A stretch of 64,000 bases of DNA from assembly GCA_963696105.1 (NCBI GenBank), contig CAVOIP010000005.1:186001-250000 (forward strand), read 5' to 3'. The stretch is from CAVRTM01 sp963696105. GTDB taxonomy: Bacteria; Actinomycetota; Actinomycetes; Actinomycetales; Dermatophilaceae. Within the stretch, counting starts at the first letter, position 1; every line of letters starts with the position of its first letter. A model generated the notes under the pieces. The model worked only from the letters and a program-made list of their open reading frames with translations. It did no database searches and was not told where the DNA came from. A program made the translations under genes and the position numbers. Positions 8,552 to 18,597 of this stretch are shown piece after piece.

Positions 8552-9331
8552 CTAGTCGTGGAGCACGGCCCACACCACCTTGCCGCCGTCCCCGGCGGGA
8601 AGGACCCCCCAGGTGTCGGCCACGGCGGCCACCAGGAGCAGCCCTCGCCCACGAGGACGTGAGGGTTCGACCGGCTGCGGCTGCGGCCGCTCGCTGCTGG
8701 CGTCACGCACCGCGACCCGCAGCCGCCTGCCACATCGCGCCACCGAGAGCCCCACGACGCTGCCGGCGTGCGGGAGCGCGTTCGTGACCAGCTCACTCAC
8801 CACCAGGGTGGCGGACGCACTGACGGACGACATGCCCCACCGGTCGCAGGCCTGGGCCACCACCTCCCGCGCAGCACCGGCCGAGCGCGGGTCGGGCTCG
8901 AGTGACATCCGCACGGTCGAGGCCGGACGGCGGGCCAGGAGCCGGGACAGCGCCGGCTCACGCTCCGGCTCGACCATGAGGTGCCGACTGTCCGGCTGCG
9001 CCGCCAGCGCCTCGCGCAGCTGTGCGTCCGGGCACACCACCGCGATGGGTACACCGGGCCACTGCTCCACCTCGGCCCCGAGACTGGCCAGCAGCGCGAC
9101 CGACTCGTGGTCCACCGCCCCCGTGACGCCAGAGACGTCGCAGACCACAGCGGCCGGCTCCTCCGCCAGGCCGAGCAGCACCGCGTAGTACGCCGGTTCG
9201 GCCACCTCGGCCAGGCTGCCCCGCACGTCGAGCACCAGCACGGTGCCGACGCCCGCGACGCTCACCGGCTCCAGGTGCAGGTCGTCACCGTCGGGCGCGT
9301 CCGTGCCGTCTCCCGGTGGCTCCTCAACCAT
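8552..9331 (-). CDS. STAS / HATPase regulatory protein
   Basis: A 259-aa cytoplasmic protein. The N-terminal half (about 20-125) is STAS-like, with GTVLVLDVRGSL and CDVSGVTGAVDHESVALLAS. The C-terminal half (about 145-259) is an RsbW-type ATPase with N-box VVSELVTNALPHA and G-box GRGLLLVAAVADTWG. Combining an antagonist-like and a kinase-like domain in one chain suggests partner switching controlling a sigma factor, but no sigma gene is adjacent. AAGGGAGC precedes ATG 9331. Confidence 0.8.
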   Translation of the reverse strand: MVEEPPGDGTDAPDGDDLHLEPVSVAGVGTVLVLDVRGSLAEVAEPAYYAVLLGLAEEPAAVVCDVSGVTGAVDHESVALLASLGAEVEQWPGVPIAVVCPDAQLREALAAQPDSRHLMVEPEREPALSRLLARRPASTVRMSLEPDPRSAGAAREVVAQACDRWGMSSVSASATLVVSELVTNALPHAGSVVGLSVARCGRRLRVAVRDASSERPQPQPVEPSRPRGRGLLLVAAVADTWGVLPAGDGGKVVWAVLHD

Positions 9332-9453
9332 GGTGCTCCCTTACCCCCAACGTCGCCCGTTCCACGACCTTGCACACCCCCACGACCAGTCAGCCCAGCA
9401 TGACGTGTCGTCCCGGGCGGCGCACCCGGGGCGCCCCCTGCGAGGCTGGGCGC

Positions 9454-9903
9454 ATGCAATCCCGCGTTGACTTCATCACCATCGCGACGCCCGACCTCGA
9501 GGCCGCTCGGAGGTTCTACGTCACCGGCCTGGGATGGACCCCCACCCTGGACGTACCGGGAGAGATCCTGTTCTTCCAGGTGGGGCACGGCACCATGCTG
9601 GGGCTGTACGACGCCGCCGCGTTCCGGGCCGACCTCGGCCTGCCCGACGACGTTGAGCTGTCGACCAGCGGCACGGTCCTGTCACACAACGTCGCCGACC
9701 CCGCGTCCGTCGACCGGATCGTCGATGCGGCGGCGTCGACCGGCGCGACGGTGGTCAAGCCGCCGCAACGCGCCGCCTTCGGTGGTTACCACGGGCACGT
9801 CGCCGACCCGAACGGCGTGATCTGGGAGATCGCCCACAACCCCGGCTGGCGCGTCGACCCGGACGGGACCGTGCGGCTGGACGCGGACGCCCCTCCAGCG
9901 TGA
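9454..9903 (+). CDS. VOC (glyoxalase/bleomycin-resistance fold) protein
   Basis: A 149-aa protein with two beta-alpha-beta-beta-beta modules. Visible are RVDFITIATPDLEAARRFYV at the start, FFQVGHGTMLGLYD, and the C-terminal GGYHGHVADPNGVIWEIAHN, where the final Glu is a usual metal ligand. VOC enzymes include glyoxalases, dioxygenases and resistance proteins. Substrate cannot be assigned. Translation starts at ATG 9454 in the context GGCTGGGCGC before the ATG. It is monocistronic and ends at a strong convergent terminator. Confidence 0.8.
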   Translation: MQSRVDFITIATPDLEAARRFYVTGLGWTPTLDVPGEILFFQVGHGTMLGLYDAAAFRADLGLPDDVELSTSGTVLSHNVADPASVDRIVDAAASTGATVVKPPQRAAFGGYHGHVADPNGVIWEIAHNPGWRVDPDGTVRLDADAPPA

Positions 9904-9907
9904 GGCA

Positions 9908-9944
9908 CCGGCGCCCCGGGACCGCAAGAGTCCTGGGGCGCCGG
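9908..9944. terminator. Convergent bidirectional terminator
   Basis: CCGGCGCCCC (9908-9917) pairs with GGGGCGCCGG (9935-9944), with an inner GGAC/GTCC pair around a 7-nt loop. It sits between the VOC gene (+) and the DUF3352 gene (-). Confidence 0.88.
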
Positions 9945-10007
9945 GCGGGGTCGTGACGGCTCGGGGTGGCCCCTCGCGGGGCCGGCGAAGCGGCGGCCGG
10001 CTCACCC

Positions 10008-11556
10008 TCAGTTGCCGACGAGGCGCAGGCTGAAGGTGCTGCCGCCCTTGCCGTCGGAGGATGCCTGAACCCCCACCGACCGCAGCGCCTTGACGAACTC
10101 CCTCTGCTCGCTGGGCACCCGGTCGAGGTACAGCTTCTCGACCCGGTCCAGGTTCACGTAGGCCGCGACCTGCTCCTTGCCGGCGCCGGGCACCGCGAGC
10201 CGGAAGCCCTCGTCCGCGCCCAGCGTGCCCTTGGTCTTCAGCTGGGTGAGGTAGTCCGGGCTCGTGGCGAGGTAGAACGCATCGCCGTCGGCCGCGTGCA
10301 CCAGGGGCAGCGTGGCCCCCTGGTCGCCGGCCAGCTTCTCGAGCCTGCCGACGATCGCCTCGGCCTTGGCGGCGTCGGTCGTGACCTTCAGACCGACCTT
10401 GGGCAGCGTGGAGCCGCCGAGATCCTGCTCCGGCAGGGCCAGCAGCAGGCGCTTGCCGAGCAGCGTCTGCAGGTCCTGCGGCAGGCTCAGGCCGAGCTGC
10501 TGCTCGACCCCGGCGATCTGGTCCTTGACCTGCGGCCCCATGGCGTCCGCGCTCTGCATGATCTGGTCCCACGCAGTGCCGACGGCCTCACCGGCGTTGG
10601 CCACCGACACGGCCACGGCGGTGTCGGCCGGCAGCTCGGTCAGCGTGGACGGCTGGTTGCCCGTCACCGTGGTCGCCTTGGCGCCGCGGCCGATGCCGGC
10701 CAGCTCCAGGTAGGAGGCGTCGAAGCGCAGGGCGAACGCCAGGCGTCCCGCCTTGTCGATGACGTTCTCGACGGCAGCGGGGGTGCTCTGGCCCGCCGTC
10801 GCCTGGGCCAGCTTCACCGCCTTGGCCGCGTCGGTCCAGCCCGACAGCACGCCCTGCTCCCCCAGCGCCTTCATGTCCTCCGCGTACGTCGTGTTCGCGG
10901 CCAGCGTGCCCTTGTCGAGGGCGGCCGAGAGATCGGCCCCCTTGCCCTTCTCGGTCAGCAGGGCGTAGCCGTCGCGGAAGGCGACGTCGGAGCCCCCGGC
11001 GGTCCCGTCCCCGGCCGACATCAGCGTGTCGAGGCCGGCCCTGGCCCTCTGCTCGTCCTTGACCTGGAGGGCGACGGCGACGTTGACGTCGCCGGGCTTG
11101 TCCGACGGCAGCACGGCGACGCCCAGGCGGTCACCGAGCCAGGGCTTGACGTCCCGGTCGTAGTTGACCTTCTTCAGGCCGGCGGAGTCCTTCTGCAGCG
11201 ACTCGAACAGCCTCTGCCGCGGGTCACCGCCACCTGAGACCGCGTCGTTGACCTGGGGCAGCTTCCTGAGCAGTCGTACGGCGGCGATCTTCTGACCCGC
11301 GGACGGGTCGATGTCCATGCGCACGTAGGCGATGGCGTTGCCCGGGAGCACCTCGTCCGGCTGCGCGCCGCCACCGGACAGGGTGGTGACGGCAACGGCG
11401 GTGCCGCCTCCGACGACAAGTGCGCCACCGAGCAGACCACCCCACAGCAGGTTCCGCCGAGTGCGGCGGGGTGCGGCGGTGGAGACCGCCGGACGGGCCG
11501 GCGTCGACGGCGGCCGGTCCGTGCGGCTGGTCGGGCGTGGGCGTGGGCGTGCTCAT
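10008..11556 (-). CDS. DUF3352-family membrane-anchored protein, apparent +1 frameshift near N-terminus
   Basis: The main frame (10008-11351 and its upstream extension) encodes a transmembrane anchor (NLLWGGLLGGALVVGG) and a large extracytoplasmic domain starting DEVLPGNAIAYVRMDIDPS, the DUF3352 pattern. No start codon exists in that frame upstream of the anchor. A good start, ATG 11556 (MSTPTPTPDQ, a typical Pro/Thr-rich cytoplasmic tail), lies one base out of phase. One extra base around 11485-11510 would join the two into about 515 aa. Function is unknown. It is read toward the convergent terminator shared with the VOC gene. Confidence 0.72.
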
Positions 11557-11641
11557 GATGGTGGTTCCCCCTGTGGTGCGGTGATGACGGGGGAACCGTA
11601 GCGGGTGGCCGATGGCTTCCGTGGCGATCGAGTCCGGACCG

Positions 11642-12991
11642 TTACCGCGCCGGCGACAGCTCCGGCAGCTTCGGTAGCGGCGCCTGGCACAGCCAGGCGT
11701 GAAAGAGCTCGCGCAGAGACATGTCGCTGTGCCGGGAGGCCAGGTCGACGAAGTCATCGGTGACGGCCGTGCCGTGGGCATGGGCGCGTGTCCATGCCCT
11801 GAGCGTGCCGAAGAACGTCACGTCCCCGACCGTGAGGCGAACGGCGTGCAGCGTCAACGCTCCTCGCTTGTAGACGCGGTCGTCGAACATCAGCTCGGGC
11901 CCCGGGTCGCCGACGGTGATGTCCTGGGGAAGGCTGGTCAGCCGCTCGTACGCCCGGCGCGCCAGCACGTCGGCGGACGAGCCACCAGAGCCTTCCGACC
12001 ACAGCCACTCGGCGTAGCACGCGAACCCTTCGTGGAGCCAGATGTCCTGCCAGCGCGCGGCCGTGACGCTGTTGCCGAACCACTGGTGCGCCAGCTCGTG
12101 CGCGACCAGGCGCTGCGCACCCCGTCGCCCGTCCAGGTGGTTGCGCCCGAACACCGACAGCCCCTGGGCCTCGAGCGGGATCTCGAGCTCGTCGTCGGCC
12201 ACGACGACGGTGTAGCTCGCGAACGGGTAGGGGCCGAACAGCCGCTCGAACAGCACCATCATCTCGTGCTGGCGGCCGAAGTCGTGGCGGAACAGGGCCT
12301 GCAGCCGCTCCGGCACCGCGGCCACCTGGCGCACCGGGACGGCGGCCGTCTCGAGGGCCTTGTAGCGCCCGATCTGGACAGTGGCCAGGTAGGTCGACAT
12401 GGGCTCGACCTGCTCGTAGCACCACCGCTCGCGGCTGGACATCACCATCCGTTCGGTGAGGACGCCGTTGGCCACCACGTGGTAGCCGGGGTCAGTGGTC
12501 ACGGCGATGGAGTAGCTCGCCTTGTCGCTCGGGTGGTCGTTGCACGGAAACCAGGACGGCGCCCCGTCAGGCTGTCCCGCGACGATCACGCCGTCGGTGA
12601 GCTCCTCCCAGCCGACCTCTCCCCAGGTGCCGTCCAGCGGCTCGGGGCGGCCCGAGTACTGCACGTCCACGACGAGCGCGGCGCCCACCCCCACCGCCGA
12701 CTCCAGCCAGACGTGCAGCTTGCCGGAACGCTGGGTGTAACGGGCCGCGCGGCGGCCGTTCACCATCACCTTGGCGACCCGCAGCCCGGCGAGGTCGAGG
12801 CTGAACCGGTCCAGTCCCCGCGTGGCGGTCGCGTGCAGCCGCGCCCGGGCCGCCAGCCGGTTGCTGACGACCCTGTACTCCAGGTCGAGCTCGTAACGGC
12901 TGACCGTGTAGCCCGCGTTGCCGTGGCCCGGGAGGTAGGGGTCGAACGCCGTGCCGTCGACCTGCGGCGGAACGGCCGGCGAACCCGTCAT
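11642..12991 (-). CDS. M1-family zinc metallopeptidase (short form)
   Basis: A 449-aa M1 aminopeptidase-like enzyme with the zinc site HELAHQWFGNSV and the downstream Glu ligand in WLHEGFACYAEWLW. The N-terminal beta-saddle domain is present (YTVSRYELDLEYRV). The large C-terminal helical domain of full-length M1 enzymes (about 850 aa) is absent, as in the short actinobacterial subfamily. It has no signal peptide. ATG 12991 overlaps the TGA of the Pls/PosA synthetase (ATGA), implying co-translation and a shared pathway. It may trim or degrade the synthetase product. Confidence 0.9.
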   Translation of the reverse strand: MTGSPAVPPQVDGTAFDPYLPGHGNAGYTVSRYELDLEYRVVSNRLAARARLHATATRGLDRFSLDLAGLRVAKVMVNGRRAARYTQRSGKLHVWLESAVGVGAALVVDVQYSGRPEPLDGTWGEVGWEELTDGVIVAGQPDGAPSWFPCNDHPSDKASYSIAVTTDPGYHVVANGVLTERMVMSSRERWCYEQVEPMSTYLATVQIGRYKALETAAVPVRQVAAVPERLQALFRHDFGRQHEMMVLFERLFGPYPFASYTVVVADDELEIPLEAQGLSVFGRNHLDGRRGAQRLVAHELAHQWFGNSVTAARWQDIWLHEGFACYAEWLWSEGSGGSSADVLARRAYERLTSLPQDITVGDPGPELMFDDRVYKRGALTLHAVRLTVGDVTFFGTLRAWTRAHAHGTAVTDDFVDLASRHSDMSLRELFHAWLCQAPLPKLPELSPAR

Positions 12992-15900
12992 ACCGGCTCC
13001 GAGCCGGGCGTGGTCCAGGGCGCGATCGGGTTGCCGGTCCAGCGCGTGCCGGCTGGTACGTCGTCCCCGCGCAGCACCAGCGAAGCCGGCCCGACCGTGG
13101 CCCGCTCCCCGATGGACGCGGCCGGCAGGATCACCCCGTGCGGGCCGAGGGTCGCACCCGGGCCGAGGGCGACGGTGTCCATGCTCATGATCCGATCATG
13201 GAACAGGTGGGTCTGGAGCACGCACCCGCGGTTGACGCTCACCCCCGCACCGAGGGCGACGAGGTCCGCCTCGGGCAGCCAGTACGTCTCACACCACACA
13301 CCCCGTCCCATGCCCGCTCCGAGCGAGCGCAACCACAGGGCGAGGCTCGCGGTTCCGGCGGCACCGCGCGCGAACCACGGGGCGGCGAGCATCTCGACGA
13401 ACGTGTCCGCCAGCTCGTTGCGCCAGACGAACGAGCTCCACAGCGGGTGCTCCGACACCCTGCCCCGCCCCACGAGGGCCCACTTGGCCGCCGTCGTGAC
13501 GACGCACGCGACCAGTCCGGCGCCCAGCACCACCGGACCGGCGAGCAGCACCGCACCGAGCAGGCCCCACCGCTCGAGGCACGCCTGGAGTGCCAGCAGC
13601 ACGCCGACGCCGAGCCCGACGGTGCAGATCACCGGCACCAGCCGCAGGACCTCCACCGCACCGCGGGCCACACGCAGCCGGGCGGGCGGCCGGAACGTGC
13701 GCGCCTCGTCCGCGGCCGAGGCGGCACGGCGCAGCGGCACCGGAGGGGAACCGAGCCATGAGCTTCCCGCCTTGGCCCGTTCCGGTGTGGCCGAGAGGAC
13801 CGCGACGAGCCCCCGCTTGGGCACGACGCGACCTGGCGCCGTCATGCCGGAGTTGCCGAGGAAGGCCCGCTTGCCCACCTTGGCCCGCTCGATCCGCATC
13901 CACCCGCGGCCCAGCTCGTAGGAGCCCACCATCGTGTCGTCGGCGAGGAAGGCCCCGTCGCCCACGGTCGTCATCCGCGGCAGCATCAGCACGGTCGAGG
14001 CCTCGACATCGCGCCCCACCTTCGCGCCGAGCGCCCGGAGCCACACCGGCGTCACCAGGCTCGCGTAGAGCGGGAACAGCAGCGTGCGGGCGTCGTCCAT
14101 CAGGCGCTCGGTGGCCCAGACCTGCCAGCCGGTGCGGCTGCGCACGGCGTGGACGCCCTCCGTGAGGCCGGCGCCGAGGGCCCTCACGCTGACCAGCGTC
14201 AGCGCCGCCAGGACGGCGAACGCGGTCACGGCGCCCAGCGGCAGCCAGCGGGCCACACCGGCCGCAGCCTCCGCGAAGGCCGCCGTGCGACCGACGCCGG
14301 CCCAGACGACGAGCAGGCCACACCCGGCGGCGACGAGCGGGTAGCAGGCGAGCAGGGCGGCGGTCAGCCCGTAGACGCCCACCCACCCCGAGCCGCGCGG
14401 CGCCCTCCGGTCGGGCCAGCGGTGCCGGGCGGGCCCGGCGAAGACCGCCGGTGACCCTGCCCAGCCCTCACCCGGTGGAACCGGGGCCAGCACGGCGGAG
14501 CCGGCCGCGACCTCCGCCCGCTGGCCGACCCTGGTGCCGGGCGTCAGGATGCTGCGGGCGCCCACGCAGGCGCCCGCGTCCACCCGGACGCGTCCAACGT
14601 GCAGCACGTCGCCATCGAGCCAGTGGCCGCTGAGGTCGACCTCCGGCTCGATGGCACACCCCTTGCCCAGCACCAGCATGCCGGTGACCGGAGGCATCGA
14701 GTGCAGGTCGACGTCACGGCCGACCGTGGCCCCGAGGGCACGGGCGTAGTAGGTGACCCACGGGGCTCCGGGCAGGTTGTCGGCGCCCGCCGCCGCCGCG
14801 AACGCCTCGGTGAACCACAGCCGCAGGTGCACGCTGCCACCGCGGGGGTAGCGGCCCGGGCGCAGGCCACGCAGCAGCAGCCGGGCGACCACGACCGTCG
14901 TCCCCATCCTGCCGAGCGGGGTCACGAGCAGCAGCCAGCCGGTCAGCACCCACCACCAGGACACCGTTGCCACCCAGGGCGCCCGCCCGCTCACCGCCGC
15001 GAGGTGGCCCAGGGCGCCGAGCCAGACCAGCCAGCGCCAGCCGACCAGGGCGGCGAGGGGCAGCCGGAGCAGGCCCTGCGCCGCCTGGGCGCGTACCGGT
15101 GTCGGGCGCACGTCCCGGCGGACCGTCTCCACGGGCGGGGCGAACTCGTCCAGGACCTCGGCAAGGTCTCCCAGGCGCGGGTGGTCGTAGACGTCGGCCA
15201 CGGTGACCCCGGGATACCGCTCCCGCAGCAGCGACACCAGCTGCGCGGCCGCGAGGCTGCCGCCGCCGTCGTCGAAGAAGTCGTGGTCCGGGCCGGTGAC
15301 CGCGACCCCGACGGTGCGGGTCCACCGCGCGGCGAGCCACCCTGCCGTGCCAGGCAGTACGGCGCCGCCCTCGTCGCCCTCCTCGACCCGCTCCAGCGGC
15401 CACGGGAGAGCGTCCCGGTCGACCTTGCCCGAGCCGCGGGTGGGCAGCGAGTCGACCACCGCGAGGGTCGGGACGAGCGCGGCAGGCAGCCGGGCCCGCA
15501 GGAGCGCGCGGCACGCCGCCAGGTCCAGCGGGACGCCTCCGACGGGGGCGAGGTAGCCCACGAGGACCTGGTGCCCCGAAGTGGTGCTGCGCACCGCTGC
15601 GGCGGCGCCGGCGACCCCGGGGAGGGCCTGCAGCGCCGCGTCCACCTCGCCCAGCTCGATCCGCCGGCCGCCGAGCTTGACCTGGTCGTCGGCGCGGCCG
15701 ACGAAGACCAGCCCCTCCGCCTCGAACCGGACGAGGTCGCCGCTGCGATAGGCGCGGTCCCAGCCCAGCTGCGGCGCGGCGGCGTACTTCTCGGCGTCCC
15801 GTGCCGGATCGAGGTAGCGGGCCAGGCCGACACCGCCGATCACCAGCTCGCCGACGTGTCCCTCCCCGACCGGTTCCCCCTGCTTGTCCACCACCGCCAG

Positions 15901-16884
15901 GTCCCAGCCGGCCAGGGGGTACCCGATCCGCACCGGGCCGGTCCCGGTCATCCGGGCGGCGCAGGCGACCACGGTGGCCTCCGTGGGGCCGTACGTGTTC
16001 CACACCTCCCGCCCCGCCACGCTGAGGCGGGCGGCCAGGTCCGGCGGGCACGCCTCCCCTCCGAAGATGAGCAGTCGCACCGCGGCGAGCTCCTCCGACC
16101 GCCACAGTCCGGCGAGCGTCGGCACGGTGGAGATCACGCTGATCCGCTGCGCCACCAGCCAGGGCCCGAGGTCCATCCCGGTGCGCACCAGCGCCCGTGG
16201 CGCCGGAACCAGGCAGGCTCCGTGCGCCCAGGCGAGCCACATCTCCTCGCACGAGGCGTCGAAGGCGACCGACAGTCCCGCGAGCACCCGGTCTCCCGGG
16301 CCCAGCGGCGACTTCTGCAGGAACAGCCGGGACTCGGCGTCGACGAACGCGGCCGCCGAGCGGTGTGACACCGCCACACCCTTGGGCGCACCCGTCGAGC
16401 CGGAGGTGAAGATGACCCAGGCATCGTCGGCGGGGGCGGGAGCCCGTGGCACGTCCGGCGCCGGTGGGACGGGGTGGCGTCGTTCCACCTCGGCCTCGTC
16501 CCGGAGCACGACCGCCACGTCGGCCTCGGTGAAGACCAGCCGCGCCCGCTCGTCCGGGTCGTCCACGTCGACCGGCACGTACGCCGCACCGGCCGCCAGG
16601 GTCGCCAGGATCGCGACGTACAGCTCGGCGGTGCCGGAGGCGATCCGGATGCCCACCCGGTCTCCCGGGCGCACCCCTTCGGCGTGGAGCTCGGCGGCGC
16701 GGGTGACCACGTGGGCGGCCAGCTCGCTGTAGGTCAGGACGACCGCGCCGTCGTCGATCGCCGGTGCCGCGCCGTGGGCGTCGACGCTCGTGCGGAACAC
16801 GTCGAGGAGTGTCCGCGGAGGCCCCGCCTCGCCGGAGCGGCGGAACCGGTTCCGCCGGGCTTGCGCGGTCAGGGGCCCTTCCAC
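12988..16884 (-). CDS. Pls/PosA-family non-ribosomal peptide synthetase
   Basis: A 1298-aa membrane-bound NRPS. Residues about 25-500 are an adenylation domain with A3 IFTSGSTGAPKGVAVSH, A5 NTYGPTEATV, A7 YRSGDLVRF, A8 GRADDQVKLGGRRIELGEVD and A10 GSGKVDRDALP. A carrier domain follows with FFDDGGGSLAAAQL, whose Ser takes phosphopantetheine. The rest is membrane segments alternating with left-handed beta-helix hexapeptide regions (VDAGACVGARSILTPGTRVG), the Pls/PosA terminal module. There is no condensation or thioesterase domain. By the GrsA alignment I see Asp, Ala, Glu at positions 235/236/239, which as I recall is shared with Lys-activating domains. The product is probably an amino-acid homopolymer; this is inference. 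Confidence 0.88.
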   Translation of the reverse strand: MEGPLTAQARRNRFRRSGEAGPPRTLLDVFRTSVDAHGAAPAIDDGAVVLTYSELAAHVVTRAAELHAEGVRPGDRVGIRIASGTAELYVAILATLAAGAAYVPVDVDDPDERARLVFTEADVAVVLRDEAEVERRHPVPPAPDVPRAPAPADDAWVIFTSGSTGAPKGVAVSHRSAAAFVDAESRLFLQKSPLGPGDRVLAGLSVAFDASCEEMWLAWAHGACLVPAPRALVRTGMDLGPWLVAQRISVISTVPTLAGLWRSEELAAVRLLIFGGEACPPDLAARLSVAGREVWNTYGPTEATVVACAARMTGTGPVRIGYPLAGWDLAVVDKQGEPVGEGHVGELVIGGVGLARYLDPARDAEKYAAAPQLGWDRAYRSGDLVRFEAEGLVFVGRADDQVKLGGRRIELGEVDAALQALPGVAGAAAAVRSTTSGHQVLVGYLAPVGGVPLDLAACRALLRARLPAALVPTLAVVDSLPTRGSGKVDRDALPWPLERVEEGDEGGAVLPGTAGWLAARWTRTVGVAVTGPDHDFFDDGGGSLAAAQLVSLLRERYPGVTVADVYDHPRLGDLAEVLDEFAPPVETVRRDVRPTPVRAQAAQGLLRLPLAALVGWRWLVWLGALGHLAAVSGRAPWVATVSWWWVLTGWLLLVTPLGRMGTTVVVARLLLRGLRPGRYPRGGSVHLRLWFTEAFAAAAGADNLPGAPWVTYYARALGATVGRDVDLHSMPPVTGMLVLGKGCAIEPEVDLSGHWLDGDVLHVGRVRVDAGACVGARSILTPGTRVGQRAEVAAGSAVLAPVPPGEGWAGSPAVFAGPARHRWPDRRAPRGSGWVGVYGLTAALLACYPLVAAGCGLLVVWAGVGRTAAFAEAAAGVARWLPLGAVTAFAVLAALTLVSVRALGAGLTEGVHAVRSRTGWQVWATERLMDDARTLLFPLYASLVTPVWLRALGAKVGRDVEASTVLMLPRMTTVGDGAFLADDTMVGSYELGRGWMRIERAKVGKRAFLGNSGMTAPGRVVPKRGLVAVLSATPERAKAGSSWLGSPPVPLRRAASAADEARTFRPPARLRVARGAVEVLRLVPVICTVGLGVGVLLALQACLERWGLLGAVLLAGPVVLGAGLVACVVTTAAKWALVGRGRVSEHPLWSSFVWRNELADTFVEMLAAPWFARGAAGTASLALWLRSLGAGMGRGVWCETYWLPEADLVALGAGVSVNRGCVLQTHLFHDRIMSMDTVALGPGATLGPHGVILPAASIGERATVGPASLVLRGDDVPAGTRWTGNPIAPWTTPGSEPV

Positions 16885-17200
16885 CTCAGCACCACCTCGT
16901 CGTGCCTGGACGGTGACCTCGCGGCGGGGAGCAGGTCACGGCACCACGTCACTCTCGTGCACGCCCCCTTCCCGGCGCAACGTCCGCCACACCGGCGGCA
17001 CGTCACCGCGTCTGCGCGCCCACCGTGACCGCCCGCGGTGAACAGCGGGTGCCCTGGTCATGCACGAGCGGCGACGGCAAGGCGTCGTTCACCCGGTCCT
17101 GCGTCGGTGCCCGGCCGGGAGGACAAGCCCGTACGACCGGGTGATCATGGAGAGGCACGTCCGGAGCAGCCCACCACCGAGGTCCTGGCTGGAGGACCGT
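16885..17200. other. Divergent intergenic region between NRPS and cydA
   Basis: 316 bp. GTGACC/GGTCAC inverted arms occur near 16911-16939, close to the NRPS start. A TACGAC box near 17131 could be a cydA -10. No supported gene is seen. Confidence 0.4.
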
Positions 17201-18597
17201 ATGCCGTACCCCTCCGCGCTCGCGGCCCTTCCGGTTCCCCACGACGCCGCCACACCGCTGGACCTGATGGCGGCTCGTGAGCAGATGGCCCTGTCGCTGG
17301 GATGGCACATCGTGCTCGCCTGCTTCGGAGTCGGCCTGCCGGCGCTGACGCTGTTCGCCGAGTGGCGGGGCATCCGGACGGGCGACCTGAGCTACCAGCT
17401 CCTGGCGCGCCGGTGGGCCAAGGCGATGGGCGTGCTGTTCGCTGTCGGGGCGGTCTCCGGCACCATCCTGTCCTTCGAGATGGGCCTGCTGTGGCCGGGG
17501 CTCATGAGCGACGTACGGGCAGGTGATCGGCCTGCCGTTCGCCCTGGAGGGCATCGCCTTCTTCATCGAGGCGATCTTCCTGGGCATCTACCTCTACGGC
17601 TGGGACCGGCTGCCGCCGCGCACGCACCTGCTGTCCGGCCTCCCGATCGTCGTCGCCGGCGTGGCCTCGGCCTTCTTCGTCGTCACCGCCAACGCCTGGA
17701 TGAACCAGCCCCGCGGATTCGACCTGCAGGCCGGGCAGCGTGACCGACGTCGAGCCGTGTGGTCGGCGATGTTCAACCCCGCGACGCCGCCGCAGACGGT
17801 GCACATGATCCTGGCGGCGTTCATGGTCTCGGGGTTCGGCCTGGCGAGCGTCTACGCGGTGGCGATGCTGCGCGGTCGCCGGGACCGTTACCACCGGCTC
17901 GGGTTCATCGTGCCGTTCACTGTTCGCCGGTGTGCTGACCCCGGTGCAGATCGTCGTCGGCGACTGGGCGGCGCACTTCGTCGCGGACTACCAGCCCACC
18001 AAGCTCGCTGCCATGGAGGGCGTGTTCCGCACCGCTCACGGAGTGCCCCTGCACCTCGGCGGGGTCGCCGTCGACGGGCAGCTGCGCTACGCCCTCGAGA
18101 TCCCCAACGGCCTGTCCCTGTTGGCGCACTGGAGCCCCGAGGCGCAGGTGATCGGGCTGGACCGGGTGGCGCCGGCCGACCACCCGCCGGTCAACGTCGT
18201 CCACCTGGCCTTCGCAGGGCATGGTCGGCATCGGCTTCGCCCTCGTGGCGCTGAGCGCGTGGCTGGCGGTGGTGTGGTGGCGTCGGCGCGACCTGCCGTC
18301 GAACCGGTGGTTCTACCGCGCGACCGCCGTGTCCGGCGTCGCCGCGGTGGTGGCCCTGGAGTGCGGGTGGGTGACCACGGAGGTCGGTCGGCAGCCCTGG
18401 ACCGTCTACGGCCTGTTGCGCACCCGCGACGCGGTCAACCCCGCGCCGGGACTGATGGGTCGGCCTGGTCGTGGTCGCCCTCGTCTACCTCGTGCTGACC
18501 GTCGCGAGCGTCTACGTCCTGCGGATGCTGGCCCGGGCGACCCCGGTGCCCGCGGCCCCGCAGGAGGAGGACGTCGAGGGGGTACCGGGTCGTATGA
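17201..18597 (+). pseudogene. cydA: Cytochrome bd ubiquinol oxidase subunit I, multiple frameshifts
   Basis: Concatenated frames give a full-length CydA: MALSLGWHIVLACFGVGLPA, EMGLLWPGLMS, LPFALEGIAFFIEAIFLGIY, MNQPRGFDL, TPVQIVVGDWAAHFVADYQ and GWVTTEVGRQPW. It is the quinol-oxidising, haem b/d subunit of the bd terminal oxidase in the membrane. ATG 17201 has GGAGG 5 nt upstream. The frame is broken by extra single bases at about 17510, 17734 (with a compensating loss near 17754), 17921, 18214, 18459 and 18583. After correction it ends at TGA 18595-18597, overlapping the cydB ATG. Either sequence error or decay; see findings. Confidence 0.88.

Noticed and set aside
17510..17520. Programmed +1 frameshifting as the explanation of the extra bases
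   Set aside because: No stop codon or slippery CUU-UGA-like sequence occurs at the sites, contexts share no motif, and up to ten events per gene would be implausible.
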